Shown here piece by piece: positions 22,301 to 33,002 of a stretch of DNA of 64,000 nt; position 1 is the stretch's first letter, and every line of letters starts with the position of its first letter. Position numbers and translations under genes: made by a program. The DNA comes from Bifiguratus adelaidae (lineage: Eukaryota; Mucoromycota; Endogonomycetes; Endogonales). The stretch covers positions 62,001-126,000 of the forward strand of contig MVBO01000011.1 in the NCBI GenBank assembly GCA_002261195.1, in the 5' to 3' direction. The notes under the pieces are model-generated. The model was not told the origin of the DNA and did not search any database. It saw only the letters and a list, made by a program, of their open reading frames with translations.

Positions 22301-23435
22301 TCCGTGGCCGTGTCCAGCAAGATCGAGAAATCACTCTTTTAGAGCGGTTGATCAAGGATACAAAGACAAAGGAACGTCAAAAGGCTCAAGCCACTGCTGC
22401 GTTGCATCAGATCAAAACCATTTTCGAATACCGCCCTGAACACACTTTTTATATGCAAAACCTCTGCAATCGCCATATATCACTGTCGAGTACAGTTCGC
22501 CTCACCAAACGCTGGTTGTCGCAACACATGCTTGCAAATCATGTCAATGATGAGACGATAGAGCTCATTTGCGCTTCGATCTTTTTGTCACCGGCACCTT
22601 ACTACCCTCCCGGCAGTCCACTCAGTGGTTTCTTCCGTGTTCTTGCTTTCCTTTCAACCTGGAACTGGAAAGACATGCCCTTGATTGCGGATATTGAAGG
22701 CGACATGACGGTGTTGCAGCGGGAGGAGATCAATGCTGCGTTCCAAAAGACACGCAAGATTGATCCTCATCTTAAACATAGCACCTGGTTCATTGGTACA
22801 CAAAAGGATGCCAACGGCGAAAGATGGACACGTAGTATGCCGTCCAAGGTGATTGCGTCCCGGATACAGTTCCTTGCAAAGAGTGCGCTTGCTCTGATTG
22901 ACAAGGCACTACGGACGGGCGACGAAAAGGAGCTCAAGGTAGGTGTAGGCAAGAGCGGCCATTGTTCCCGTTACTCACACGTTTAAAGCGTATTTTCGTT
23001 ACTCCTCTCTCGGATTATGATACCGTACTTTCATTGAAGCCGTCCATCTGTACCCGACACTTCCAAAGCCTGCGACCCGATGCTGATCTGGTGGGCAAGG
23101 AACACAAGTACAAGAATCTTGCCTTCACCAAAACCTCTGTATATGGTGACCAAGCTCTGGTAGGATTCGATCCAGCAGAAGCCTACGTCAACGAGCTGCA
23201 GTCCACATACGGCGACACGCTCACATTCTTCTTTGATCGCTACGGAGGTGACAAGGTTGCCATGGTCTGGACAGACAAGGAACCGCGACTTTGGAAAGTC
23301 AATCTTGGTATATCTTCAGAACCTGTAGACATGGAGAAGGGACAGCTCAAATCCAACGCCTCCAAATACGTTGTACCGAACGCCAAAGCTATCCACGCCG
23401 AGATGTTGCGTTTAGGCAAAGACGTTGTGCAATAA
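19369..23435 (+). CDS. UTP22: Utp22/NOL6 (Nrap) rRNA-processing protein
   Basis: Nine exons, about 1,200 residues. It starts MVSAKRKANG and has an acidic Ser/Glu region. Nrap family blocks follow: PDAVHIVGSYPLKSIAKATKPFTVDMAVQMP, DYKNHRYFYKRAYYVAVLAAAL, LGDKSEFDFSKLNCIIRI, GFVDACLMGRVWLHQRGL, NGFLWSMVMAYLL, FVDHGPDAE-type VDHGPDAENTEACAEFRALWG, and RPLSDYDTVLSLKPS late in the protein. Utp22 joins the UTP-C module (with Rrp7 and CK2) of the small-subunit processome in the nucleolus. The fold is a tandem nucleotidyltransferase that has lost catalysis. The stop codon TAA is embedded in AATAAA, so the stop and a candidate polyadenylation signal overlap. Confidence 0.93.
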
Positions 23436-23968
23436 AGAGAATAGAATTGTCTCTTCTGTTTAAGCCTTATGATGGATGATCATCTCTGCTGTACTGTTGC
23501 AATATCTAAGTTGCCCACTCATTGTACAAGCCCAGAGACTGAATATATCGATAATACATGCAAAGTCTAAATACAATGAGTTATTGGGTAAGGAGGAAAT
23601 GCTTTACGCATGTCAGTCGTTGGCCGTGTAATGTGGACTCTACCGAGGCAGTTACGCACAAAAACGCTGCAAACGTATTTCTGGTGTAGATACTCGGGCG
23701 AATTCCCCGTGCTCCAGGCAGGTTGGTTGGGGTGTCAGTACCCGGACATACTGAGTTACGGCGCCCGTCCTGGGAGTCGAAACAACAAACGATGGCCAAC
23801 TCGGGGGAACACCAAGAACATTTTTCTGACTCGGAATTTTCCTTCGTGCGCAAGCCTTTATTTACCCTGCGTGCTTTGTCATAAGATGTGATTGGGTAAA
23901 AGTCATGCTTCCTTCCTGAGCGTACGATAGAGTCAATGTTTGAGGTTTGCGGTCCGAAAACCACTTGA

Positions 23969-24299
23969 TTGACAGTGAGGAGGAAGACGCCGGGGCGGCA
24001 AGACAAAGGCGACCACGTCGGCAGGGCAATCTTATCACGACAGTGAAGACAATGGGATTGACGAAGTGGATGACACTTTTACCGCGGGCTCAGATGGGGA
24101 CTCCGACGATGACGAAATTTGTCCCTACAAAAGGCTGGACGGTTGTAAAGTCAACGCTCTGCTGCCCGAAGAAACAGTTAGTACACAGATGCACAGCGTA
24201 GCAGAGCGGGAGATCAGCTGGCAAGCAGAAAAAAGGGCAAAGCGTCCCCGAACACAAAGGTCATCACCTCGAACGCCAACCAGTGCCAGAAGCGCTTGA
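23969..24299 (+). pseudogene. Possible decayed Rtf1-like fragment
   Basis: Inside the 1.27-kb gap 23436-24705. One frame reads DSEEEDAG and, after a one-base shift, the next reads HDSEDNGIDEVDDTFTAGSD, then SDDDEICPYKRLDG and VAEREISWQAEKRA, ending at TGA 24299. Acidic DSE repeats followed by a PYxLxG motif and an EREI..E.RA motif resemble the N-terminal region of the Paf1-complex subunit Rtf1. The frame change, the lack of a good start and the absence of the Plus3 domain suggest a broken copy. An alternative is a chance acidic open frame. No other gene is apparent in the gap. Confidence 0.3.
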
Positions 24300-24660
24300 A
24301 TATATTTTTCGTCAGCTCCAAGGAAGCAGCTCTGATAGCCCAAGGCTTTGCGGACAACGTATAGGAAGATTTATCGCTACCGCAGACGCAAGGAAAAACA
24401 AGACGACGCCTGTAATGACATTTTCGCGCCGAAATCTGAGGTGAATTAATGCTATCTTTCCGACCTGAGCTTAAACTCGTGTTACCAGTCAGAACTGATC
24501 TTGCAGTGCACAAAACGTCGTGGACATTGTAGGTAGGTTTTCCTCTCATCTGTGGCAGTTGGAAGATCTCTATTTTCCTTTTCGGGAATATTGTCTCTTT
24601 TTGGTAAAATGAGTCGTGCATTCCAAATATGGATATTACCCCGTAGGGAGCTCTCGGCCA

Positions 24661-24670
24661 AGGTATAAAA
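24661..24670 (+). promoter_or_regulatory. TATA box of L-fuconate dehydratase gene
   Basis: aggtataaaa lies about 40 bases before the ATG at 24706. It is among the few clear TATA elements in the window. TATA promoters usually mark inducible genes, which fits a catabolic enzyme. Confidence 0.6.
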
Positions 24671-24705
24671 GTGCGCCGCCTCTCTCGCTCATAACACTCT
24701 CCATC

Positions 24706-26125
24706 ATGGTGACGATAACTGGATACGAAGTACACGATATACGGTTCCCAACTTCTAAGCAGAAGGATGGCTCGGATGCCATGAACCTTGACCCGGACTA
24801 CTCCGCCGCCTATGTGATCCTGCAGACCGACGCGGGTTTGGAAGGCCACGGTTTGACGTTTACGTGCGGTCGAGGCAACGAAGTGGTCTGCTGCGCTATT
24901 GAAGCTCTTGCTCCCAAACTTGTCAACAAGACTCTGGACGAGCTGACTGCAGATATGTTTGCTACCTCTCGCGTGCTGACAGGAGACAGTCAGCTTCGGT
25001 GGATCGGTCCGGAGAAGGGAGCCATCCATTTGGCCACCGGTGCTGTCAATAATGCTATTTGGGATCTCTGGGCAAAGGCCGAGAAAAAGCCGATGTGGAA
25101 GCTTGTGGCCGATATGTCGCCCGAGCAACTTGTGGAGTGCATCGATTTCCGATACATTACCGATGTTTTGACCAAGGAGCAAGCAATCGATATGCTCAGA
25201 AAGAACGAGCCCGCAAAGAAGCAAAGGATTGAAGAGATGAAGGACACTGGATATCCTGCATACGTGACCTCCATCGGCTGGCTCGGTAAGCGGCTTGTCC
25301 TGCATTGAAACGATCCGGTGTAACTCCCACTGACATTATCCTTAGGCTATTCGGACGAAAAGGTCAAGCAACGTTGCGCTGATGCCGTCGCCCAAGGCTG
25401 GACTCACTTTAAGCAAAAGGTCGGCGGTAACCTGGAACAAGATATTCACCGCGCTCGCCTTATTCGTGAAGTCGTTGGATATGATGCCAAGCTCATGATG
25501 GACGCTAACCAGGTCTGGGATGTACCGCAAGCGATTGAGTGGATGGAAAAGTTGCTCGAGTTCAAGCCTCTCTGGATTGAAGGTAGGTGTAAGAGCGCTC
25601 TTTAGGGTGAGGTGATTACGGGCTTATGTTGAATTAGAACCTACCTCTCCTGATGATATCCTCGGTCACGCCGCTATACGCAAGGCTCTATACCCCAGAA
25701 CGGGTGTTGCCACCGGCGAAATGATTCAAAACCGCATTCTATTCAAGCAACTCTTCCAAGCAAAAGCGATCGATTTCTGCCAAGTAGACGCTTGCCGTGT
25801 GGGTGGAATGAGCGAAGTCTTGGCCATCCTTCTCATGGCTGCCAAGTTTGGTGTTCCGGTCTGTCCTCACTCTGGCGGTGTCGGTCTATGCGAGTACACA
25901 CAACACATATCCTTCATTGATTACATTGTGGTCTCGGCCTCCCTCGAGAATAATTTGCTTGAGTATGCCGATCATCTTCACGAGCACTTTGAGGATCCGT
26001 GCGTCGTCAGAAAAGGACGTTACATGCTTCCTTCTGCCCCAGGTTATTCCATCACGATGAAGCGTGAATCTATAGAGGCTTTTGAATTCCCGAAGGGCAA
26101 AATGCATCAGCAAAATGTACACTAG
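24706..26125 (+). CDS. L-fuconate dehydratase (ENOSF1-like, enolase superfamily)
   Basis: Three exons (24706-25285, 25346-25582, 25638-26125), about 434 residues. It aligns strongly from memory with human ENOSF1: DPDYSAAYVILQTD, LRWIGPEKGAIHLATGAV, CIDFRYITDVLT, GYPAYVTSIGWLGYSD and EEPTSPDDILGHA. Catalytic features are present: KxK in THFKQKVGG, metal ligands in MMDANQVWD, WIEEP and VATGE, and the catalytic His in CPHSGGVGL. The enzyme dehydrates L-fuconate to 2-keto-3-deoxy-L-fuconate. Related acid sugars such as L-rhamnonate are possible substrates. Together with the L-rhamnose dehydrogenase-like SDR 15 kb upstream, this hints at deoxysugar use, though the two are not adjacent. Confidence 0.93.
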
Positions 26126-26206
26126 ATATTGTGTGTGCATGTTGTGATTCCCTATTGTACAAGTAGATGGCGAATATACACAAGAAATAGCCCGTGCACG
26201 CTACAT

Positions 26207-27037
26207 TTAGCGATAATAGAGCTCCAAGTTCATGCCGTCATGTAATTCGTCTACAAGGAAGAAGGACAAGAGTCAGTCGTGTGAGACAACAGACAGCCTG
26301 TCTACACTTACAATCCTCCAACGAGATGTGGTCCTTGAATTCCTTATACCACTTTTTGAGCACAACCTTGCTGGGCTCCGTGCCCACTTGAGCAGCAACT
26401 AGCTTTTTGAAATCGCCTACCGTATCGCGAGGACTAGCGTAGAGCGTGAATACGAACAAGAAAGGATGTCAATAGCAAGAGAACGACGACCTACCTTGCC
26501 TTGACGCGTACCTTCTTACCAAGACGATCATTGCATGTCAATTCAATCAGCGAGCCAAAAGACTTGAGCGCTGCCGTCTGTTGCTTGTCTGATCCAGATG
26601 GCTAGAAACCATGTAAGAGTCTTATGCAGAACAGCCGCGCCATGCGGCTGAGCGTCGCTTACCTTTTTGTCACCCCGGTCGCTGTCTCGTTTTCCATCGC
26701 GTGGATAGGGCCGAGCGTCTCTATCCCGTCGGTCGTGGCGAGCCGGTGAGCGCGATCGCCGTCTATCGTCTCGTCTAGGTGACCGTGACCTTGCGCGATA
26801 CCTCTCCCTTCTACCATCCTCCTCGTCCCATCGTCCGCCTCGTCGATCGTCACGGCGACGGTAATCTCGACTATCATCGCGACGACCTCCTCCATCGTCG
26901 TACCGACGACGATCCTCTACACCCTTCCGTCGTCGTTCCCTGTCCTGATCATACTTGGAGTCCTTTTGCTGCAAGTTGTAGCTCTTTTCTTGTTCATCTT
27001 CTTCTTCCACACGTTCTCGTTTCTTGAAGCGTAGCAT
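26207..27037 (-). CDS. HUB1: Hub1/UBL5 with N-terminal RS/RD domain
   Basis: Four exons (27037-26663, 26601-26495, 26433-26312, 26250-26207), perfect phases, 215 residues. The last ~73 residues are Hub1: [71 protein letters not shown]. Like other Hub1 it ends in a Tyr-Tyr plus one residue, with no Gly-Gly for conjugation. Hub1 binds Snu66/Prp38-type helices non-covalently in the spliceosome and helps weak 5' splice sites. The first exon (125 residues) is almost purely Arg/Asp/Ser/Glu: [26 protein letters not shown] and similar. Such RS/RD stretches mark splicing factors and probably add phospho-regulated targeting. The start codon lies 17 bp from that of the divergent PheRS gene. Confidence 0.9.
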
Positions 27038-27054
27038 TGTTTGTCTCACTTGTA
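27038..27054. promoter_or_regulatory. 17-bp spacer between divergent HUB1 and FRS2 start codons
   Basis: Only 17 bases separate the two facing ATGs. An in-frame ATG upstream of the FRS2 start is absent from conserved protein, so the 27055 start is favoured. At least one leader must overlap the other gene's coding exon. Confidence 0.55.
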
Positions 27055-28897
27055 ATGGATCTTCCACTGTGGATACTACAGCGCTTAGATAAGGAGGGAG
27101 AGATTGGAGATTCGTTTGATCTGCAAGTGGATGGAATCACTGTGGAGCAGACGACGGTGCTTGGCATCTTGAATAGTCTCAAGAGCCGACTTGTGAGTGA
27201 TGACATGGTGACATGCATGATCTGATGATTGTTGCTAGATGGTGGATTATATACCCATTACGCGGGAGGTATGGGCCTTGACCAGTGAAGGACAGGATTT
27301 GGCCAGGAACGGGTCTCATGAAGCTGTCTTTTTCAACCTTGTTCCCACTGGATCGGAAGGCATTGCACTAGAGGACCTCAAGGTGCGTTTTTCGGATGCC
27401 TTCGACTCGTTGCTCACTTTTCTTGGGATAGACGGCTGCAGGAGCTAGTGCTGCGGTTGGCCAACGTAATGCCATGAAGAACAAGTGGATCAGACTCGAG
27501 AACGGCCAAGTTTTCCGACAGGTCGATGCCATTGTCGATGAGACACAGAAGGCTCTTCAAGAGATTGATCGTACCGCTTCTCATCCAAACGCAAATGTGC
27601 TCAAGGATCTCAAAAAGAGAAAGTTGTGCGATAAGCAGTACGTAGAGGATGTAACATGTCCATGAACAATGTTTTGCTAAAGATGTTGCTTTGATCTGCA
27701 GAAAAATCACATCCTACAAGATTGTCAAGGGACCCAAATTCGCCACTACAATCACCAAGCAATCCACGGATCTCACGTCCGACATGTTGCAAAGGCAAGT
27801 TAGCAGCAAGTTATTCTTGCTGCGGAGCATTCATTGACCTGATTATCTTTGTAGTGGTGAATGGAAGACGGCCGATTTCAAACCGTACAACTTTAATGCG
27901 ATTGGTTTGGCCCCACCAGGTGGCCATTTGCATCCTCTCATGAAAGTACGAGAGGAATTCCGACGCATTTTCTTCGAGATGGGTTTCGAGGAGATGCCCA
28001 CAAACAAGTTTGTGGAAAGCAGCTTCTGGAACTTTGACGCTCTCTTCCAGCCCCAACAACATCCCGCGCGTGATGCTCACGATACCTTTTTCATTAAAGG
28101 TAAGCCCAGTGGGTCGCTCGCGCAAACCATAAACGTCTAACAGGAACCCGGTAGATCCTGCCACGTCAGATCGTCTGCCCGCTGATCTGATGGCCAAGGT
28201 TAAAAAGACACACGAAGACGGTGGTGATACCGGTTCAACTGGATACCGCTATGAGTGGAAGGTGGAAGAAGCTGAGAAATTGCTTCTTCGAACGCATACA
28301 ACCGCCGTTTCCTCATACATGCTCTACAAGCTCGCTCAAGAGCCCGAGTTCCGACCTGCAAAATACTTTTCTATCGATCGCGTTTTCAGAAACGAGAGCG
28401 TGGATGCCACTCATTTGGCCGAGTTTCATCAATTGGAAGGTGTGATTGCTGATCGCAACTTGACCCTTGGTGATTTGATTGGCTTCATGGATATTTTTTT
28501 CAAGAAGATGGGTATCGAAAAGATCCGTTTCAAGCCTGCATACAACCCTTATACCGAGCCAAGCATGGAGATTTTCTCTTGGCATGAAGGCTTGAAGAAG
28601 TGGGTCGAGATTGGTAATTCGGGCATGTTTCGACCCGAAATGCTTGGTCCTCTCGGTCTTCCCTCGGATGTACGGGTCATCGCTTGGGGTTTGGGATTAG
28701 AAAGACCCACCATGATCAAATACGGCATCTCCAACATTCGTGACCTTCTTGGCCATAAGGTCAACTTGTCCATGGTCGAAGAGTACCCCATCTGCCGTAT
28801 GGACAAGAAGATGGGTAAAGAGTTGGTTGGTATTACTCCAGTGGGCGCCGCGGAGGTAGATGAGACCACGGAAAAGCTTGCAGCTGTGTTCGTGTAA
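27055..28897 (+). CDS. FRS2: Cytosolic phenylalanyl-tRNA synthetase alpha subunit
   Basis: Seven exons, about 500 residues. An N-terminal winged-helix tRNA-binding region ([19 protein letters not shown]) is followed by class II motifs: [43 protein letters not shown] (motif 1/2 region), [20 protein letters not shown] (motif 2) and [18 protein letters not shown] (motif 3). It aligns throughout with FARSA. It attaches Phe to tRNA-Phe as an alpha2-beta2 enzyme. Intron 27795-27854 begins GCAAGT. No GT donor nearby keeps the conserved reading [16 protein letters not shown], so this is a well-supported GC-AG intron. Confidence 0.95.
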
Positions 28898-29117
28898 GTG
28901 AGAACAAGTAGATATAAAGACTAGATGTTGCATTTAGCATTTCTTCGAACCTCTGATCAATGCGTGATAAATCATCCCCTTGTGCGATATAGTACATGCA
29001 TCATGTCACGCCATTTTGCCATCTCTTGGCTGGCTGCTTTACACAACCTTGTCAGGACATGCACCTTTTCTACAGCAGACATCAAAACATTGCTGCGAAG
29101 CACGTCTGACTGGGATC

Positions 29118-29768
29118 ATGTACGTCGGTCCGCGGCAACTCATCCTCATTTTTGCGTTTATCTTTTCTCACCTGCTCATCGCTCTCACCAGACCTGTTCA
29201 GCTATCGGCGCGGTCGCTGAACGGTCTCAATGATAATGCCATTGTGGCACTTTCCAACAAAGTCGGTAACGAGTCTAGCACAGATGCTCACGCAAGCACC
29301 ACGACAGCTAGCGGCTTCATTGCCAAAGACGATCTCGATACCGAGTCGCATGTCCTCTCTATTCTACCCGGTCTTTACGCTCTGGCTCTCGGACAAACCT
29401 ACGACATGAATATTGATTCGGCCACCTTACGAAAGGACAATGATGCCTTTAATGCCGTCGTTCAAGGTGGACAACAAACCACCCTACAAAATGGACAACC
29501 CGATCTATCCGCTTTGTTAGGCCTGCAACGAGGCGACATGGCCAAGATCAACATGGATCAGGATTACGCAGGCATTGAAGCCTATCACGAAAAGATCATT
29601 GTCAAAGAGTACGTCGTCGTGTTCATGGATTGGCGTGGAAGACTCTTGAAGGCCCATGAACTGCAATTCTGGCGTGAAAGTGATTACATTAAGGTAGAAT
29701 TAGAGGTCAAAAATGCCTATGTCGCTGTAGCCAATGCGCAACAACAGCAAGCTGTCGTTCAATCTTAA
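29118..29768 (+). CDS. Membrane-anchored protein of unknown family
   Basis: An open frame of 216 residues from ATG 29118. It begins with a hydrophobic signal-anchor (QLILIFAFIFSHLLIAL). It continues with a hydrophilic Ser/Thr/Asp region, a second apolar patch (VLSILPGLYALAL) and a C-terminal part with EKIIVKEYVVVFMDWRGRLLKAHELQFWRESDYIKVELE, which looks folded. I do not recognise it. The frame is open upstream to about 28980, but that part is Cys/His-rich and unconvincing. It could also be the last exon of a longer gene. It lies between FRS2 and CBP3, all on the plus strand. Confidence 0.6.
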   Translation: MYVGPRQLILIFAFIFSHLLIALTRPVQLSARSLNGLNDNAIVALSNKVGNESSTDAHASTTTASGFIAKDDLDTESHVLSILPGLYALALGQTYDMNIDSATLRKDNDAFNAVVQGGQQTTLQNGQPDLSALLGLQRGDMAKINMDQDYAGIEAYHEKIIVKEYVVVFMDWRGRLLKAHELQFWRESDYIKVELEVKNAYVAVANAQQQQAVVQS

Positions 29769-29921
29769 TGTACCTTCTCTTCACTACACCTCAAATGGAT
29801 TCTTTTAACTCTTCATCTAACCCATTCAAGGGACAAACCACCGCATAATGCAGCAGCAAGAAGCAAAAGGAGAAGAACAATGCCAAGTGGCTTTGACCAA
29901 ATTTTAGTAGTTCCTTGCTTC

Positions 29922-31021
29922 ATGGCAGCATCACGACAGGTAAGCAGTGAATGCTCCGGCTCGGGAGCAAGCAACAGGTGTTCACGACGCGTTGGGATAG
30001 GCACTGCGAACAAGCTTGCGCTTGCAAGTTGCATGCGCTCATGTCGCGCGTCCGATGGCCGTCACGCCTCGATGGCAGCCTCTGGTACAAGTGAGTCAAG
30101 AGCATGCGACCTATGTTGGGTCGTCGTTGGAGGCGTTATCCTTATATTAGCCCCAGAAACGCTATACGACAGATGTAAAACAACCAGAGACGTCTCCACC
30201 GGCAAAGACCTACTCTGAAGGGACCAAAAAGTTGGTGTTTGGACTCGCGAGGCTCATGGGATACTATAGCACCGAATCGACGGCCATCAGAGCATCACAC
30301 AACCTATATCGGATATGTTCGCAACAGGCTGTACACCATCAAGCCTTTTATCAAACAAGTAGGTCCTTGCATCGACGCGATAGACGACGATCGGGCATTT
30401 GATTTACGCCTCTTAGCATGTCATCTACCCGACAATTTTCAGACATGGTTTTCCATCACACATCTACATGTCTGGATGCTCATGGTACGGCTACGAGCCG
30501 AGAAGCATAGCAAAGTTTACATTCAGGAGCTGGTGAACCGGTTCTTCGATGATACAGAGCAGAGAATTCGCGATCATGGGGTGAGTATTTCTCATCAGAT
30601 CCATGCACGTGAAACTGATCCTTGCGTCTAGATTTCGTCTGGTCGTATCGTCTCCACCTACGTCAAGGATCTGTTGGCCCAATTTCATGGTAGCGTTGTC
30701 GCTTACGATGAGGGTATGTGCAAGGATGATCCTGTTCTCGCTGCAGCCTTATGGAGGTATGTCTCAGCACGTGTGTAGTAAGTGGTGATTCATTTCTCGC
30801 CACCTAGGAATCTCTTCACCACCACAGCCGGAAACGCCACAGATCTTGCCTACATTGTGCAGTATATACGGCAACAGTTGAAACACCTGGATCAAATTCC
30901 AACAGAGCATTTGACGGAAGGCAACATTTCCTTCACACCTCCTATGAATGAATTTGAGGGTCCTGATCCGAAGCCCGAACAAGTCTCCAAACCCGAGACC
31001 ATTACGCACGAACGCTCATAG
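29922..31021 (+). CDS. CBP3: Cbp3/UQCC1 cytochrome bc1 assembly chaperone
   Basis: Six exons, about 275 residues. I derive a basic presequence (MAASRQ, then ALRTSLRLQVACAHVARPMA) with no acidic residues, typical of mitochondrial import. The family core follows: LVFGLARLMGYYSTESTAIRAS, LPDNFQTWFSITHLHVWMLMVRLR, LVNRFFDDTEQRIRDHGISSGRIVSTYVKDLL and LAAALWRNLFTT. Cbp3 works with Cbp6 at the mitochondrial ribosome exit to fold new cytochrome b. An upstream in-frame ATG at 29880 adds 14 residues including an Asp. The inner ATG gives the better presequence. Confidence 0.9.
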
Positions 31022-31244
31022 ACTGCATGCATACTTTTGTATCATAATCACCCGAGAATGAACGCATCCTATTGAACGCATGATTTAGGCGATGATGAGA
31101 CCTGATGGATTGGATACAGTATTTCCGAAGCAAGAACGGTGATTGCTCCGCATAAAAGACCTTTGATCTACAGCTGGTATTGACATACTACTCTACAGGA
31201 TGGTGTGGCTGATGCAAGAACGCCAAGGGTGTCCTTAACGATGA

Positions 31245-32030
31245 TCATACCTTGTCTGGCTTTGATGGCAGCGACCATGTCTTTTTGCTTGATGGCTGGA
31301 TCTCCTTGTAGTATGAACTGATAACCAGACCAGTGTACACGGCCCCTGCGCAACTTAATAGCGAAGACGCTAAATAGACAGCCCAGATAATCTTGGTAAT
31401 GAATTCGAAAATGTCTCGCCCATCTTCTTGAATAAGCTCCAGGGCCTCCTTCATGCGCACATTCGTCGAAGGAAATGTCATGTAGGTATAGGCTTCCCAT
31501 ATCACACATTCCAGCAACTCGAGCCAGTAGTAGTAGATGTAGAAGCGCAACTTTGAAGACGCCTAGAAACAAGTTCAGGTCAATGCTGTAATACATGCTT
31601 CCATAAATTTGAGCCAGTAATAATAGATAAATAGGTGCAACGTTGCGGGAGATGCCTGACGGTCTTAAAGACGGATTTGATACATAATTATACGCCACAC
31701 TTCCTTTGACAATGGCGACAGTGCCGAACATGTGGGCAACCGGGTCTGCAACCTAACGAGCGTTTTTGAAAGCAGTCGTCTCAGTCTCTGAGTTCACAAG
31801 GTACGAAACAAAGTAGAGCAGCAAAAACACCTGGGATGATGTTTGTATGAGCGATTGCGTCTGCAGTGAGCTGAAATATCTGCCAGATTGATAACTTGGA
31901 AGAGAACGCTTCCTGCAATCTCTTGGTTAAATGCTGCTAAGACAGGAAGCGTTGCTCAATGCTCACCTGAGCGGAGGGACATGACGCCAAAGCAAGCAGA
32001 TACTGATGGAATATGCGAAATGATCCTCAT
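31245..32030 (-). CDS. Putative multi-span membrane protein, uncertain model
   Basis: Several minus-strand exons can be linked. A start near 32030 (MRIISHIPSV) is followed by TADAIAHTNIIP, then DPVAHMFGTVAIVKGSVAYNYV. The best exon, 31550-31245, has RFYIYYYWLELLECVIWEAYTYMTF, then a hydrophilic helix, then a strong span IIWAVYLASSLLSCAGAVYTGLVI. That is a three- or four-span topology. Family unknown. The exon carrying the Tyr-rich span has a second, partly similar copy just upstream in the gene, so splicing choices are ambiguous. Whether the last codons end at 31245 or splice onward at GTATGA is also unclear. Confidence 0.4.
31503..31642 (-). repeat. Duplicated exon-like segment with Tyr-rich membrane span
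   Basis: Copies at 31503-31551 and 31593-31642 share a gagccagta core and about three quarters of their bases. Translated in the matching frame they read LRFYIYYYWLELLECVI and LHLFIYYYWLKFMEACI. The upstream copy runs into a stop soon after unless spliced. Confidence 0.55.
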
Positions 32031-33002
32031 GGTTGTGTTTAGCGCTTGCTCAGTCGAGAGCATTATATGCGGTTACATGGATACTGTAAACAATGGTGAC
32101 ACAACCGGCTAGCCATGACCTCTTGAGTCAATCTTATTTTCATTGTTGAGTGGGACATTTCGGCTGTGCTGCCTGTTTGACGCTGAACAGGGTTGCATGC
32201 AGTCGGACGTAGGCACACTGCTTCTCCTTGCCCGCTTTGCGGACAAAGATTGGCATCCTTTTAACCGCCACGGCAGGCCGCAGCAAAGATGTAACAAAGA
32301 GTATGAAAGACTCTTTCTGCCTTTTCCTCACACCTTCGTGTATTCCCAGCGTTGCTGCACCTGGCAAGATGTCATGTGTTGTGTGGGTGGTAGGGGACCA
32401 AGTCCCTAACATCAAGCCTCACCGACTTTGCGGCGGCAGAAGCTCTTCTGCTCGCGGTAAGGATCCGTGTGAAAAGCGTGACACATATCATTTGGCCAGC
32501 TCTGCACAAGATGATGGTTGTGCTGCCGAGGCACTACTGGCAGGAGGGCCTCACCACAGTGGACGCTGTTTCTCTCCGGTAATCACAATCAGCAGCGCCA
32601 GGCAACTGACGCTGCATGGTTCCTGTAACCCATTATGTAGTAGGCTGGGGCGCCATCAGAGAGGCACGCAAGCATACTTGCTGTCACTTGGTCTTTGGGT
32701 TTGACGACAGAGCTGGATGTTGGATGGCGACTTTGCTATCCAGTCGATAAATGGATATTTGCCAAGGAGGTCTTGCTTTCTCTGCTAATGAACCCCTCCT
32801 GACTTCTTTACCGCTTCCGAGCAAGTTAGATATAATTAATTTGGGGCATGATGTAGTCTAAAAGCAAGTAGATGTTCGTTGAAACATTGAGCGCTTCTCA
32901 CTGAATCAAATCTTTGTTGCCTTACACTTGCGTTCATTCCAAATTTGGAAATCACTTTCCTTTATTAACACGCGCTTAGACGCGTCTGTTGCTCGCGTAG
33001 AG
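32031..33002. other. Intergenic region, no supported gene
   Basis: Between the uncertain membrane gene and CTF18. Open frames here, including one of 158 codons at 32228-32704, overlap antisense frames of similar size and show no domain. I see no RNA gene. The final 150 bases upstream of CTF18 are T-rich. Confidence 0.45.

Noticed and set aside
24214-25305. 363-codon minus-strand open frame
   Set aside because: It is antisense to the well-conserved L-fuconate dehydratase exon and reads as low-quality protein, so it is a shadow frame.
26659-27035. Arg-rich frame as a separate small SR-protein gene
   Set aside because: Its last codon joins in phase by strong splice sites to the Hub1 exons, and no stop occurs before the donor.
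32228-32704. 158-codon plus-strand frame
   Set aside because: No recognisable family, Cys-rich random look, overlaps antisense frames. Left as intergenic.
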